Positions 43,866 through 53,538 are shown, counted from the stretch's first letter. The stretch is DNA of 64,000 nt from Qipengyuania vesicularis (GCF_019711415.1 NZ_JAIGNJ010000003.1:549418-613417); one strand, 5' to 3'. The notes: generated by a model from the sequence alone, not told the origin. Translations and numbers: made by a program.

Positions 43866-45035
43866 ATGGATTTTCGCCTGACCGACCAGCAGCGTGAGTT
43901 GCAGGACGCGGCGCGCACATTCGCGCGCAAGGAATTACCCGATCTCGCTCGCGAGATGGAGGAGAAGGACTTCTCCGTGCCCGCCGAGATGGTGCGGCGC
44001 TATGGCGAAATGGGCTTCCTCGGCGTCAACCTGCCGGAGGAATATGGCGGGCTCGGGCTGGGCCATCTCGAGGCGCTGCTGGTGCTCGAACAGTTCGCGA
44101 TGATCTCGAACGCCGTGGCATTCCCAATCTTCGAGGCGCTGGTCGGCCCCGTGCGCACGCTCGAACGCTTTGGGACGGAAGAGCTCAAGGCCCGCATCAT
44201 TCCCGAAGTCGTGAGCGGCGAAGCGACCGTGGCGGTCTCGATGTCCGAGCCCGATGCAGGGACCGCGCTGACGGACCTTTCGACCCGTGCCCGCGAGGAC
44301 GGGGATCATTTCATCCTCGACGGCAACAAGCGCTGGACCAGCGGGGCGGGGCATGCGCGCTACTATGTCGTCTACACAAGACTGTCCGACGCGCCCGGCG
44401 CCGGGGGCATCGGCGCTTTGCTGGTCGACAAGGAGATGGACGGGGTTTCCTTCGGCCAGCGCGAACAGTTGATGGGTTTTCGCGGGATCGAAACGCGCGA
44501 CATAACCTTCGACGGGGTGAGGGTCCCGCGCGAGAACCTGATCGTCCCTGCGGGCGGTTTCGGAAAGCTGATGAGCGCATTTGGCCTCGAACGCTGCGGG
44601 AATGCAACGCAATCCCTCGGCCTCGCCGCCGCAGCGCTCGAGCAAGCGACCGAGTATGTCCAGGAGCGGAAAGCCTTCGGCAAGCCGATCGTCGATTTCC
44701 AGGCGGTGCAGATGCGCCTTGCCGAAATGGCCATGCAAGTAGAGGCGTCCCGGCTCCTGATCTACCGCGCCGCCGCAAATGCCGAGCACAATGCAGACGG
44801 GCTGCCGAGTGTCTACGAAAGCTCGACCGCCAAATGTTTCGCCAATGAGATCGTCCGCTCGGTCACGGCCAATGGGATGCAGGTGATGGGCGGATACGGC
44901 TATCACAAGGAATACGGCATGGAGCAGCGCGTACGCGACGGTTTCGCCTGGGGCATCGCGGGCGGCACGACCGATGTGCAGAAGACCAATATCGCGGCTG
45001 CAATCGTCGGGCGCAGGTTCGATCAAAGGCGTTGA
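43866..45035 (+). CDS. Acyl-CoA dehydrogenase
   Basis: A 389-residue FAD-dependent acyl-CoA dehydrogenase that introduces a 2,3-double bond and hands electrons to ETF. Seen are the N-terminal helix domain (DFRLTDQQRELQDAARTFA), GFLGVNLPEEYGGLGLGHLE, the FAD/substrate segment AVSMSEPDAGTALTDLSTRA, RWTSGAGHARYYVVY, MGFRGIETRDITFDGVRVP, and the C-terminal GMQVMGGYGYHKEYGMEQRV with TDVQKTNIAAAIVGRR. Substrate chain length cannot be read from sequence. It is probably a single gene with a GGGAGAG ribosome binding site. Confidence 0.93.
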   Translation: MDFRLTDQQRELQDAARTFARKELPDLAREMEEKDFSVPAEMVRRYGEMGFLGVNLPEEYGGLGLGHLEALLVLEQFAMISNAVAFPIFEALVGPVRTLERFGTEELKARIIPEVVSGEATVAVSMSEPDAGTALTDLSTRAREDGDHFILDGNKRWTSGAGHARYYVVYTRLSDAPGAGGIGALLVDKEMDGVSFGQREQLMGFRGIETRDITFDGVRVPRENLIVPAGGFGKLMSAFGLERCGNATQSLGLAAAALEQATEYVQERKAFGKPIVDFQAVQMRLAEMAMQVEASRLLIYRAAANAEHNADGLPSVYESSTAKCFANEIVRSVTANGMQVMGGYGYHKEYGMEQRVRDGFAWGIAGGTTDVQKTNIAAAIVGRRFDQRR

Positions 45036-45067
45036 TCGCGCAAACTGTGTTGCATAGATAAGGCGCT

Positions 45068-45535
45068 ATGGACGCTACCCACGAACTCACCCAGCTCGAC
45101 CCTCGCTACAAGACGATGATGCGGGTCGTCGCGGCTATCTTCGCGGCCGTGCTGCTGATTGCCGCAACCATCGCGGAGATTGCAATACCCGGCTGGACCG
45201 GTGTCGTCTGGGTGCCGGTGGCAATCGTCATCGCCTACCTCGTGATCTACCTGCCGATGCGCCGCTATGCCACGCGCGGCTATTCGCTGGCGGAGGAAAG
45301 GCTGCGTGTGGTGCGCGGGGTGCTCTTTCATTCTGATACCGTGGTGCCCTTCGGCAGGGTCCAGCATATCGATGTCGACCAAGGGCCGCTCGAGCGCGGC
45401 TTCGGCCTCGCGACCCTGACTGTCCACACTGCCGGATCCCACAACGCTTCGGTTTCGCTGCCGGGCCTGGCTCATGAGGATGCGCTTGCAATGCGCGAGG
45501 ATATCCGGGCGGCGATCCGGCGCGACACACAGTGA
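45068..45535 (+). CDS. PH-domain membrane protein, YdbS-like
   Basis: A 155-residue protein with two transmembrane helices (about 18-38 and 45-62) followed by a bacterial PH domain (bPH2, about 70-145; RYATRGYSLAEERLRVVRGV, VVPFGRVQHIDVDQGPLERG, LATLTVHTAG). It matches YdbS, which with YdbT/YdbU-type proteins contributes to antibiotic and bacteriocin protection in Bacillus; the role in alphaproteobacteria is not known. Its stop overlaps the ATG of the larger three-domain paralogue by one base. Confidence 0.86.
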   Translation: MDATHELTQLDPRYKTMMRVVAAIFAAVLLIAATIAEIAIPGWTGVVWVPVAIVIAYLVIYLPMRRYATRGYSLAEERLRVVRGVLFHSDTVVPFGRVQHIDVDQGPLERGFGLATLTVHTAGSHNASVSLPGLAHEDALAMREDIRAAIRRDTQ

Positions 45536-47055
45536 TGCAGAGCGAAGCCAAACGCACCGATCCGCGCAGCTTCGCGGTACGGGCGGTGACGATGCTGTTC
45601 CAGCTCGTCATCCCAATCGGCGTTGCTTCGGCTACGATCCTCGATGACGGTGATCTTGGCGATCTGGCGGCTTATTTCCTGCCTCTCGTCGTCCTGATCA
45701 TCCTCATCAATATTGTGCTTGCCTATCTCCAGTGGACCAAGCTCACTTATACGGTCGGTCCTGCAGATATCCGGGTCGAAAGCGGCGTCCTTTCGCGATC
45801 CGCGCGGTCTGTCCCCTACGAGCGAATCCAGGACGTGAGCCTGGAGCAGAAACTGCTTCCGCGCCTCTTTGGCCTGATGGAGGTCAAGTTCGAAACCGGG
45901 GCTGGCGGCAAGGACGATCTGTCGCTGACATACCTTTCCGAAGCAGAGGGAGAAAGATTGCGCGAGCTGGTTCGCAATCGCCGCGAGGGTGTGCAGATCG
46001 ATGATGTGGAGGGCGCCGAGAGGGGCGAACCTGCCGCCGCCGACACCCTCTTCGCCATGGGACCGAAACGCGTCCTGACCTTCGGCCTTTTCGAATTCTC
46101 GCTTGCGGTGGTCGCGGTCATCGGCGGCCTTGCCCAGCAGTTCGAATCCTTTCTTCCCTTCGACCTCTGGGACATCGATGAGTGGGAGCAGCGACTGGCG
46201 GGGCCGGGGCAGTGGCTTGCGGGCGCGGGACCACTCGCGCAGGCCGCCGGTATTGTGATCGCAATCGCTTCACTCGCCGTTCTCGGCGTGGCCACCGGCC
46301 TGGTCAGGACGGCCCTGCGCGAATGGGATTTCCGGCTTGAACGGACACCGAAGGGATTGCGCCGGAGGCGGGGGTTATTGACCCGCACCGATCTCGTCAT
46401 GCCGTTGCACCGAGTGCAGGCCCTGCGCCTCAACACTGGCTTCATCCGGCGGCATTTCGGATGGCATTCGCTGAAGATCATCAGCCTCGCGAGCGATAGC
46501 GGCGGCGCGAATCACGATGCGGTCCCATTTGGGCGCATGGAGGAAATCGAGCACGTGGCGGGGGTGACCGAATTCGCCCTGCCCTCCACCGAGGCCCGAT
46601 GGGAGCGTGCGATGGGCCGCTACCGGACAGACAAGGCGCTCTTGGCCACGGCGGTCCTGTTGCCGACAACCATCCTCGTCGCGATCTTCGGCAGCGGCTG
46701 GTTCTGGATGCTGCCCGCACTGGGCCTGGCCTTCACTCTGGCGGAACAGTGGTGGCGCTGGAAATTCGATATGCGCGCACTCGACCAGAAGCAGATCTAT
46801 TCACGCCATGGCTGGTTCAGCCCGAGCCTCGCAATCGCCTCGCGAACGAAGCTGCAATCGGCCGAGATCGCGCAAGGCCCCATCGCGCGGTGGCGCGGCT
46901 ATGCGAGCCTGCATTTCGGGTTGGCTGGCGGTCGATTTCGTATCCACGGGATGCCGGTCGAAGCAGCGCGGCAATGGCGTGATGCCGTTTGCGACAGCAT
47001 GGCGATGACCGACTTCTCGAACCTGCTGGAAGAAGTCAGCCCGGTCTCCGACTAG
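45535..47055 (+). CDS. Large PH-domain membrane protein, YdbT-like
   Basis: A 506-residue membrane protein with three bPH2 domains, each marked by the same pattern: VPYERIQDVSLEQKLLPRLF, VMPLHRVQALRLNTGFIRRH and SRTKLQSAEIAQGPIARWRG. Transmembrane pairs precede them (about 18-60, 180-260, 365-405). It matches YdbT and forms a two-gene unit with the YdbS-like protein upstream (one-base overlap), as in Bacillus. The GTG one codon before the ATG at 45535 is in frame and could also be used. The gene converges with a GNAT gene (4-base overlap). Confidence 0.86.
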   Translation: MQSEAKRTDPRSFAVRAVTMLFQLVIPIGVASATILDDGDLGDLAAYFLPLVVLIILINIVLAYLQWTKLTYTVGPADIRVESGVLSRSARSVPYERIQDVSLEQKLLPRLFGLMEVKFETGAGGKDDLSLTYLSEAEGERLRELVRNRREGVQIDDVEGAERGEPAAADTLFAMGPKRVLTFGLFEFSLAVVAVIGGLAQQFESFLPFDLWDIDEWEQRLAGPGQWLAGAGPLAQAAGIVIAIASLAVLGVATGLVRTALREWDFRLERTPKGLRRRRGLLTRTDLVMPLHRVQALRLNTGFIRRHFGWHSLKIISLASDSGGANHDAVPFGRMEEIEHVAGVTEFALPSTEARWERAMGRYRTDKALLATAVLLPTTILVAIFGSGWFWMLPALGLAFTLAEQWWRWKFDMRALDQKQIYSRHGWFSPSLAIASRTKLQSAEIAQGPIARWRGYASLHFGLAGGRFRIHGMPVEAARQWRDAVCDSMAMTDFSNLLEEVSPVSD

Positions 47056-47348
47056 GCCCTCAGCTCCGCCAGCTCAGCGTGGCGGCGGAAATAGGTATCC
47101 ACATAGGAACAGTCGGGCGCGATCTTGAAGCCGTGCTTGCGGGCATCGGCCACCAGCGCCTGGACGAGCTTTTCGGCAATGCCCTGTCCGCGGAAGCTGG
47201 TTGGTACGAAGGTATGCTCGGCGTGGCGCACTCCACCGCGGTCTGTCCAGCTCAGCTTGGCAGTACTGTCGCTCCCATGCAGCTTCGCGACATAATCCCC
47301 GTGCGTGACGCGATCGCGTCGTTCGATTTCCATTTCTGCAGCACCCAT
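47052..47348 (-). CDS. GNAT-type small N-acetyltransferase (YjdJ-like)
   Basis: A 98-residue protein of the small GCN5-related (N-acetyltransferase-like) family, with a reduced fold: HTFVPTSFRGQGIAEKLVQA (the acetyl-CoA-binding RGQGIA loop), LVADARKHGFKIAPDCSYVD and the family ending FRRHAEL. The substrate is unknown. The ATG at 47348 is taken as the start, but the ATG at 47333 (MEIERRD) is equally possible because neither has a strong ribosome binding site. It is divergent from the threonine aldolase with 54 bases between starts. Confidence 0.82.
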   Translation of the reverse strand: MGAAEMEIERRDRVTHGDYVAKLHGSDSTAKLSWTDRGGVRHAEHTFVPTSFRGQGIAEKLVQALVADARKHGFKIAPDCSYVDTYFRRHAELAELRA

Positions 47349-47402
47349 GTTCTTTTCTTTCCTAGCTGTCCAAGCAATGCGCGGCTCGCTAGATGCGTTC
47401 CG

Positions 47403-48398
47403 ATGCAGTTCCTGTCCGACAATGCCGCCAGCGTTCATCCCGCAGTCTGGGACGCGATGCGTGCGGCCGATTCCCCCGATTCGCCCTATGATGGCGACAC
47501 ACTGAGCGCATCTCTTGACGAAAAAGTGAACGCGCTGTTCGAGCGTGAATGCACCGTGCTGTGGGTGGCAACCGGCACTGCGGCGAACTGCCTCGCGCTC
47601 GCGACCATGGTGCCGCCCCACGGCGGCGTGGTGTGTCATGAAGAAGCGCATATCGAGATGGACGAATGCGGTGCGCCCGGCTTTTATCTGCACGGTGCAA
47701 AGCTGCTGCTGGCTAAAGGCGAGGGCGCGAAACTCGACCCCGATAGCATCCGTGCAGTGCTCGACCCCATTCGCGACGACGTGCACCAGGTCCAGCCACA
47801 CGCGATTTCGATAACGCAGGCGAGCGAATATGGGCGCACCTATCGGCCCGACGAAGTGGCCGCGATCCGTAGCCTCGCCGACGAGCGGGGGCTGGGTTTG
47901 CACATGGATGGTGCGCGCTTCGGCAATGCAGTGGCTTTTCTCGACCTGCCCGCGCGCGAAGTTGCAGGCGGGGTCGACGCGCTCAGCTTCGGTTTCGTGA
48001 AGAACGGGGCGATGAGCGCCGAGGCGATCGTCTTCTTCGACGAGCAAGCGGCGGATGTTGCGCGCTATCGGCGTAAGCGCGCGGGGCACCTGCAGAGCAA
48101 GGGGAGGTACCTAGCCGCGCAGATCCACGCGATGCTCGATGGCGATTTGTGGCTGGCAAATGCGCGTGCCGCCAATGCCGCAGCGGCTGAGATCGCAGCC
48201 GCTTGTGGTGAGCGCTTGAACCATCCGGTGGAGGCCAACGAGCTCTTTGTGCGCTGCACCGCCGGCGAGCGAGAAGCGCTGCGCGCCCAGGGCTTCGAAT
48301 TCTACGACTGGGCCAGCGATGCCGCGCGCTTCGTCACCGCCTGGAACACGCGCGAAGAGGATGCCAGCGCGCTCGCCAAGGCAATCAAGGCTTTATGA
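47403..48398 (+). CDS. Threonine aldolase / beta-eliminating lyase family
   Basis: A 331-residue PLP enzyme of the low-specificity L-threonine aldolase type, splitting L-threonine to glycine and acetaldehyde. It has FLSDNAASVHPAVWDAM, ATGTAANCLALATMVPPHGG, the His-stacking HEEAHIEMDECGAPGF, MDGARFGNAVAFL and the PLP lysine in LSFGFVKNGAMSAEAIVFF. The start at 47403 is chosen because it gives MQFLSDNAA, the normal N-terminus; the open frame extends much further upstream without coding support. The stop overlaps the EamA gene by 4 bases. Confidence 0.9.
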   Translation: MQFLSDNAASVHPAVWDAMRAADSPDSPYDGDTLSASLDEKVNALFERECTVLWVATGTAANCLALATMVPPHGGVVCHEEAHIEMDECGAPGFYLHGAKLLLAKGEGAKLDPDSIRAVLDPIRDDVHQVQPHAISITQASEYGRTYRPDEVAAIRSLADERGLGLHMDGARFGNAVAFLDLPAREVAGGVDALSFGFVKNGAMSAEAIVFFDEQAADVARYRRKRAGHLQSKGRYLAAQIHAMLDGDLWLANARAANAAAAEIAAACGERLNHPVEANELFVRCTAGEREALRAQGFEFYDWASDAARFVTAWNTREEDASALAKAIKAL

Positions 48399-49339
48399 AC
48401 GCAGCATCCGGCGGCGAGAGCCTTTTCAGCCCGCGCAACTTCGCCGCCTTCATGCTGGTAAGCCTGATCTGGGGCGGGACCTGGCTGGTTATCCGCGACC
48501 AGATCTCGACCGTGCCGGCGAGCTGGTCGATCACCTGGCGTTTTGTCGTTGCGGCGCTGGGCATGTTCGTGCTGGCGAAACTGCGCGGTGAGCCGCTGGC
48601 ACTGGCGCGCGAGGGGTGGAAATGGGCGCTGGTGCTCGGCCTGTTCCAGTTCTCGCTCAACTTCAGCTTCGTCTATAATGCCGAGAAGTTCATCACTTCG
48701 GGCCTCGTTGCAGTGATGTTCGCGCTGCTGGTCGTGCCCAATGCGATCCTCGGCAAGATCGTCCTTGGCCAACCCATCCGCCGGGAATTCGTGCTCGGGT
48801 CCTCGATTGCCGCCATCGGTGTGGCGATGCTCTTCGCGCAGGAATGGCGCGCGTCTCCGGCGACGCTGGCCGAAGTGCTGACTGGGGCCGGGTTGACCGT
48901 GGGCGGCATCCTCGCAGCAAGCGCGGCCAATATCGTCCAGGCAACCGAAGGCGCCAAGCGCCAGCCGCTGCTCACACTGCTCGCCTGGTCGATGCTTGTG
49001 GGTGTCGTACTCAATGCGCTTTTCGCGCTGGCGACTCAGGGGCCGCCGCAATTCGACCCCCGACCGACCTATTCGCTCGGCATCCTCTATCTCGGGCTTG
49101 CCGGATCGGTGATCACCTTCCCGCTCTATTACGGGCTCGTGCGCAAGGTCGGGGCAGGGCAGGCGGCCTATAGTTCTGTCGTGGTGCCGATTGTCGCCAT
49201 GGTGCTCTCGACCCTGTTCGAAGGCTTCGTCTGGGGGCCGCTTCCCGCAGCGGGCGCGGCCATCACGCTGATCGGAATGGTCGTCGCCATGCGGGGCAGG
49301 GCCGCCCCGCCGCCCAGGCGCGCTACGCCTGAGCCCTGA
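48395..49339 (+). CDS. EamA/DMT-family transporter
   Basis: A 314-residue inner-membrane protein of the drug/metabolite transporter superfamily with ten predicted transmembrane segments in two EamA halves (about 15-150 and 165-300). Visible signatures include LVSLIWGGTWLVIRDQ near the N-terminus, FSLNFSFVYNAEKFITSGLV, and in the second half GLAGSVITFPLYYGLVRKVG and AYSSVVVPIVAMVLSTLFEG. Such proteins export amino acids, metabolites or purines; a link with threonine metabolism is only suggested by the 4-base overlap with the threonine aldolase gene. Confidence 0.88.
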   Translation: MNAASGGESLFSPRNFAAFMLVSLIWGGTWLVIRDQISTVPASWSITWRFVVAALGMFVLAKLRGEPLALAREGWKWALVLGLFQFSLNFSFVYNAEKFITSGLVAVMFALLVVPNAILGKIVLGQPIRREFVLGSSIAAIGVAMLFAQEWRASPATLAEVLTGAGLTVGGILAASAANIVQATEGAKRQPLLTLLAWSMLVGVVLNALFALATQGPPQFDPRPTYSLGILYLGLAGSVITFPLYYGLVRKVGAGQAAYSSVVVPIVAMVLSTLFEGFVWGPLPAAGAAITLIGMVVAMRGRAAPPPRRATPEP

Positions 49340-50114
49340 TCGCGGCTAGCCCCTCGCGATAGGTCGGGTAGAGCGGTTGCCAGCCGAGCACGCGCTTGGC
49401 TTTGCCATTCGCGACCCTGCGGTTCTCGGCATAGAATCCGCGCGCCATGGGCGACAGGCCCGCCTCTTCCACAGTCTGGAGCGGTGGAGGATCGATGCCA
49501 AGCAATCGTGCGGCTTCTTCGACCACGACATTCTGGCTCGTCGGCAGGTCGTCGGAAAGATTGTAGGCGCCTTCAGGGGCGCCGCTCTCGATGCAGGCGA
49601 CTATACCCGACACGATGTCATCGACATGGATCCGGCTGAACACCTGCCCCGGAAGGTCGATCCGGTGCGCCTTGCCCGATTTGAGACGGTCGAAGATGCT
49701 GCGGCTCGGCCCGTAAATACCCGGCAGTCGGAACACGCGGGCGCCAAGCTCCAACCACAGCGCATCGGCCTCGCTGCGTGCAGTGCGTCTGCCGCCGCCG
49801 GTCGGTGAGCATTCATCGACCCATGCGCCGCCAGCATCGCCATAGACGCCCGTGGAGGAAAGATAGCCGTACCACGCCTTGCCCAGTTCATCGCGATAGG
49901 CGGAAAGGACCGGATCGAGTCCGCTTTCGCGGTCGGGCGGCACGGAAGAAAGCACGTGGCTGGCTTTCGCGAGTGCCTGCGACACCGCCGTCCGGTCGGC
50001 AAAGTCCACATTCCCCGCGCTGCCGGTGGCATCGACGTGCCAGCCTCGCGCACGCATCTCTTGCGCAAAACGCCGGGCCGTGTAGCCGAGTCCGAAGATG
50101 AACAATCGTGGCAT
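49323..50114 (-). CDS. NAD(P)-dependent SDR protein (YeeZ-like)
   Basis: A 263-residue atypical short-chain dehydrogenase/epimerase. The dinucleotide motif is FIFGLGYTARRFAQEM rather than the classic GxxGxxG; SSTGVYGDAGGAWVDE and FRLPGIYGPSRSIFDRL follow, then RIHVDDIVSGIVACIESG and GAYNLSDDLPTSQNVVVEEA. It matches the YeeZ-like group, which lack a proven reaction; the usual YxxxK lysine is not obvious. It overlaps the end of the EamA gene by 17 bases and is divergent from pepN (42 bases between starts). Confidence 0.8.
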   Translation of the reverse strand: MPRLFIFGLGYTARRFAQEMRARGWHVDATGSAGNVDFADRTAVSQALAKASHVLSSVPPDRESGLDPVLSAYRDELGKAWYGYLSSTGVYGDAGGAWVDECSPTGGGRRTARSEADALWLELGARVFRLPGIYGPSRSIFDRLKSGKAHRIDLPGQVFSRIHVDDIVSGIVACIESGAPEGAYNLSDDLPTSQNVVVEEAARLLGIDPPPLQTVEEAGLSPMARGFYAENRRVANGKAKRVLGWQPLYPTYREGLAAIRAQA

Positions 50115-50156
50115 CGGCGCGTATTAGCTCAGGAAGCCGGAAAAGACAGGACAGAC

Positions 50157-52808
50157 ATGGATATCGCCCGCACCCCCGCCACGCCCGATGGCAATGTCGA
50201 AATGGCAGATGCCGCCGTCGAACCGAAGGATCCGCCCGAAATCCGCCGCGAGGACTATCGCCCCTTCGCATGGCTGGTCCCTGAAATCCGGCTCGATTTC
50301 GAGCTCGGGCTGGATTCCACCCGTGTCCGCGCGAAGCTCACGGTTGCGCACAATGACAAGGCGCCGCACTCACCGACGATCCGCCTCAATGGCGACGGGA
50401 TCGTGCCGACGAGTGTCACGGTCGATGGATCGCCGACACAGGCCTATGCGATGGATGGCGACGATCTGATCCTGACGCTCGATGGCAAAGCACATGAGAT
50501 AGGCATCGAGACCGAGATCGACCCCAGCGCCAACTCGCAGCTGATGGGTCTCTATGCCTCTTCCGGCATGCTCTGCACGCAATGCGAATCGGAAGGCTTC
50601 CGCCGCATCACTTTCTTCCCGGACCGGCCCGATGTGTTGTCGACCTACACCGTGCGGATGAGCGGGCCCAAGGACCAGTTTCCGATCCTGCTGTGCAATG
50701 GCAACAAGGTGGCGACCGGCGAGGACGGCGATACCCACTGGGCGGAATGGCACGATCCCTGGCCCAAACCCTCCTATCTCTTTGCGCTGGTGGCGGGCGA
50801 CCTCGTGGCGCGCAGCGATAGCTTCACCACGATGAACGGGCGCGAGGTGGAGCTCAACGTCTGGGTCCGCGAAGGCGATCTCGACCGCACCGAACATGCC
50901 ATGGAAAGCCTCAAGCGCTCGATGAAATGGGACGAGGAGACCTTCGGCCGCGAGTACGATCTCGACCTCTACAACATCGTCGCGGTCAGCGATTTCAACA
51001 TGGGGGCGATGGAGAACAAGGGCCTCAACGTCTTCAACACCAAATACGTCCTCGCCGACCCCGAAACCGCGACCGATGGCGATTTCGACGGTGTCGAGGG
51101 TGTGATCGGCCACGAATACTTCCACAACTGGTCGGGCAATCGCATCACCTGCCGCGACTGGTTCCAGCTCAGCCTGAAAGAAGGCTTCACCGTGCTGCGC
51201 GACCAGTTGTTCAGCCAGGACATGGGCAGCGAACCGGTCAAGCGGATCGAGGATGTGCGCGTGCTGCGCGCGGCGCAGTTCCCCGAGGACTCGGGGCCAC
51301 TCGCGCATCCGATCCGCCCCGACAGCTATCGCGAGATCAGCAATTTCTACACCGCGACGGTCTACAACAAGGGTGCCGAGGTCATCCGCATGATGCGCAC
51401 CATGGCTGGCGAGGAGGCCTTCCGGAAAGGGACCGACCTCTATTTCGATCGTCACGATGGCGAGGCGGCAACCTGCGAGGATTTCATCAAGGCGATCGAG
51501 GATGGCGTAGGGCTCGACCTTACGCAGTTCCGCCTGTGGTACTCGCAGGCAGGCACTCCGAAGATCGTGGTCGACCTCAGCCATGAGGGGGAGGAGGCCG
51601 TGCTCAAGCTCACGCAGATGGTTCCGGTCACGCCGGGGCAGGGCGACAAGAAGCCCATGCCGATCCCGCTCAAGATTGCCCTGTTCGACCGTGACAGCGG
51701 CACGCATTCGGGTGAGCAGCTCATCATACTCGACAAGGCCAGCGATACCTTCCGCTTCGCGGGTTTTGCCGACAAGCCGGTGCTCTCGATCAACCGAACC
51801 TTCTCCGCGCCGGTCACGATCCAGCGCGATACCCTGCGAAGCGATCTCGTGTTCCTCGCGCAGAACGATGACGACCCTTTCGCGCGTTACGAGGCGATGC
51901 AGGACCTTATGGTCGGGCACCTCGTTGCCGCCAGCAAGGGTGAGCTTTCCGACAGTGAGCGCGAGGCCGGGCACATCGATATCGTCGGTGCGCTGCGGAG
52001 CGTGATCGAGGACGAGGCGCTCGACGACCTGATGCGCGGCGAGCTCCTGCTGATGCCCAGCCAGACCTATCTTGCAGAGCAGATGTCCGCAGCCGATCCC
52101 GCCCGTATCCACGAGGAACGCGAGGCGCTCAAGCGGGTCATCGGTTGCGAGTTGCAGGACGAGATGCACGCGCTTTACGACCGTGCGGCCACGCTACCTT
52201 TCTCGCACAGCGCCGAGGCCAAGGGTGCGAGAAAGCTCAAGACGCTGATCCTGACCTATGCAGCGGCGCACGATCCGCAGAAGGCTGCCGAACTCGCCGC
52301 ACACCAGTACGATGGGTCCGACAACATGACCGATCGGCAGGGCGCATTGATGGTGCTCACCGGCATCGACAGCGCCGAGCGAACGGGCAAGCTGCTCGAC
52401 TTCTACAACCGCTACCAGGGCAACGCACTGGTGATCGACAAGTGGTTCGCGCTACAGGCGAGCTCGCTCCACCCCAAGGTCATCGAGCATGTGAAGGCGC
52501 TGGCCGACCATCCGGACTTTACTCTCAAGAATCCCAACCGGGTGCGCTCGCTCTTCATGGCCTTCGCCGGCAATCCGCACGGCTTCCATGCGGCAGATGG
52601 CGAAGGTTATCGCCTGATCGCGGACCTCATCCTCGAGCTCGATCCGATCAACGCTCAGACGGCCGCGCGATTCGTCCCGGCACTGGGGCGCTGGCGCAAG
52701 CTCGAGCCGGGACGCAGCGCGCTCATGCGCGAACAGCTGGAGCGTATAGCTGCCGCTCCGAAGCTTTCGCGTGACACCTTCGAACAGGTCACCCGCTCGC
52801 TTGGCTGA
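50157..52808 (+). CDS. pepN: Aminopeptidase N
   Basis: This 883-residue cytoplasmic zinc metallopeptidase (M1 family) removes N-terminal residues from peptides. The substrate-anchoring motif is NMGAMENKGLNVF and the zinc site is VIGHEYFHNWSGNRIT, with the third ligand in SLKEGFTVLRDQLFSQD. The C-terminal half (about 600-880) is the helical PepN domain. The length matches E. coli PepN (870). The ATG at 50157 (MDIARTPATPD) is chosen as the first ATG after the divergent promoter region. Confidence 0.95.
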   Translation: MDIARTPATPDGNVEMADAAVEPKDPPEIRREDYRPFAWLVPEIRLDFELGLDSTRVRAKLTVAHNDKAPHSPTIRLNGDGIVPTSVTVDGSPTQAYAMDGDDLILTLDGKAHEIGIETEIDPSANSQLMGLYASSGMLCTQCESEGFRRITFFPDRPDVLSTYTVRMSGPKDQFPILLCNGNKVATGEDGDTHWAEWHDPWPKPSYLFALVAGDLVARSDSFTTMNGREVELNVWVREGDLDRTEHAMESLKRSMKWDEETFGREYDLDLYNIVAVSDFNMGAMENKGLNVFNTKYVLADPETATDGDFDGVEGVIGHEYFHNWSGNRITCRDWFQLSLKEGFTVLRDQLFSQDMGSEPVKRIEDVRVLRAAQFPEDSGPLAHPIRPDSYREISNFYTATVYNKGAEVIRMMRTMAGEEAFRKGTDLYFDRHDGEAATCEDFIKAIEDGVGLDLTQFRLWYSQAGTPKIVVDLSHEGEEAVLKLTQMVPVTPGQGDKKPMPIPLKIALFDRDSGTHSGEQLIILDKASDTFRFAGFADKPVLSINRTFSAPVTIQRDTLRSDLVFLAQNDDDPFARYEAMQDLMVGHLVAASKGELSDSEREAGHIDIVGALRSVIEDEALDDLMRGELLLMPSQTYLAEQMSAADPARIHEEREALKRVIGCELQDEMHALYDRAATLPFSHSAEAKGARKLKTLILTYAAAHDPQKAAELAAHQYDGSDNMTDRQGALMVLTGIDSAERTGKLLDFYNRYQGNALVIDKWFALQASSLHPKVIEHVKALADHPDFTLKNPNRVRSLFMAFAGNPHGFHAADGEGYRLIADLILELDPINAQTAARFVPALGRWRKLEPGRSALMREQLERIAAAPKLSRDTFEQVTRSLG

Positions 52809-53484
52809 GTGGCCCCACCTCATCGAATCCGACATTCTCGGGCTGCCGCACGGTTTCCTCACCGGACCGCAAAGCGATCGCGGCGAGCTCGACCGGGTTG
52901 GAGGAGATCTGCCGACGGTGTCCCTCAAGCAGGTCCATTCCGCGCGCGCGCTCTATGTTGAATCGCCCTGGGGCGAAATGGAACGGCCCGAGGCGGACGC
53001 GCTTGTGACTGACCGGCCCGGCCTCAGATTGGCGATCGTCACTGCCGACTGCGCGCCTGTCCTGCTGGCCGACGAGAAGGCCAGTGTGATCGGGGCCGCG
53101 CACGCTGGCTGGCGGGGCGCTGTGGGCGGCATCATCGAGGCGACGGTCGCTCTTATGGTCGAATGCGGGGCGCGGGCGGAGGATATCGTAGCCGTGATCG
53201 GCCCCGCGATCGCGCAGGACAGCTACGAGGTCGACGAGCGGTTCCGCGGCGAGTTCACCGATGAAGACGAGCGCTTCTTCGCTCCCGGACGCGATGGTCA
53301 CTACCAGTTCGACCTCGAATCCTTCGTGGCCTGGCGCCTGTCGATGGCGGGAGTGGGCATGACCGATTGTCTCGGCATAGACACCTATGCGAACCCTACG
53401 GACTTCCATTCCTATCGTCGCGCTTCCCACCTCGGCACACCGACCGAGGGTCGGCAGGTAAGCTTGATCGCGCTTCCGCGGTAA
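52771..53484 (+). CDS. pgeF: Peptidoglycan editing factor / purine nucleoside hydrolase family protein
   Basis: A 237-residue member of the YfiH/LACC1 (DUF152) family, formerly called polyphenol oxidase; members act on peptidoglycan precursor fidelity (E. coli PgeF) and have purine nucleoside phosphorylase/deaminase activity. The metal-binding H-C-H set is present: SLKQVHSARALYV, VTADCAPVLLADEKASVIG and AAHAGWRGAVGGI. The start is uncertain: GTG at 52771 gives a 38-base overlap with pepN, TTG at 52801 gives an 8-base overlap and the tidier coupling geometry; both are in the same frame. Confidence 0.9.
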   Translation: MTPSNRSPARLAEWPHLIESDILGLPHGFLTGPQSDRGELDRVGGDLPTVSLKQVHSARALYVESPWGEMERPEADALVTDRPGLRLAIVTADCAPVLLADEKASVIGAAHAGWRGAVGGIIEATVALMVECGARAEDIVAVIGPAIAQDSYEVDERFRGEFTDEDERFFAPGRDGHYQFDLESFVAWRLSMAGVGMTDCLGIDTYANPTDFHSYRRASHLGTPTEGRQVSLIALPR

Positions 53485-53538
53485 ACGCGGCCGCGCGCGG
53501 GATTGCGCTGGAGCGAACATGGCTTGCCAAAATGGCGG

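Noticed and set aside
50370..52169. 599-codon minus-strand frame inside pepN
   Set aside because: Antisense shadow of a confidently identified gene; composition is typical of a complementary frame.
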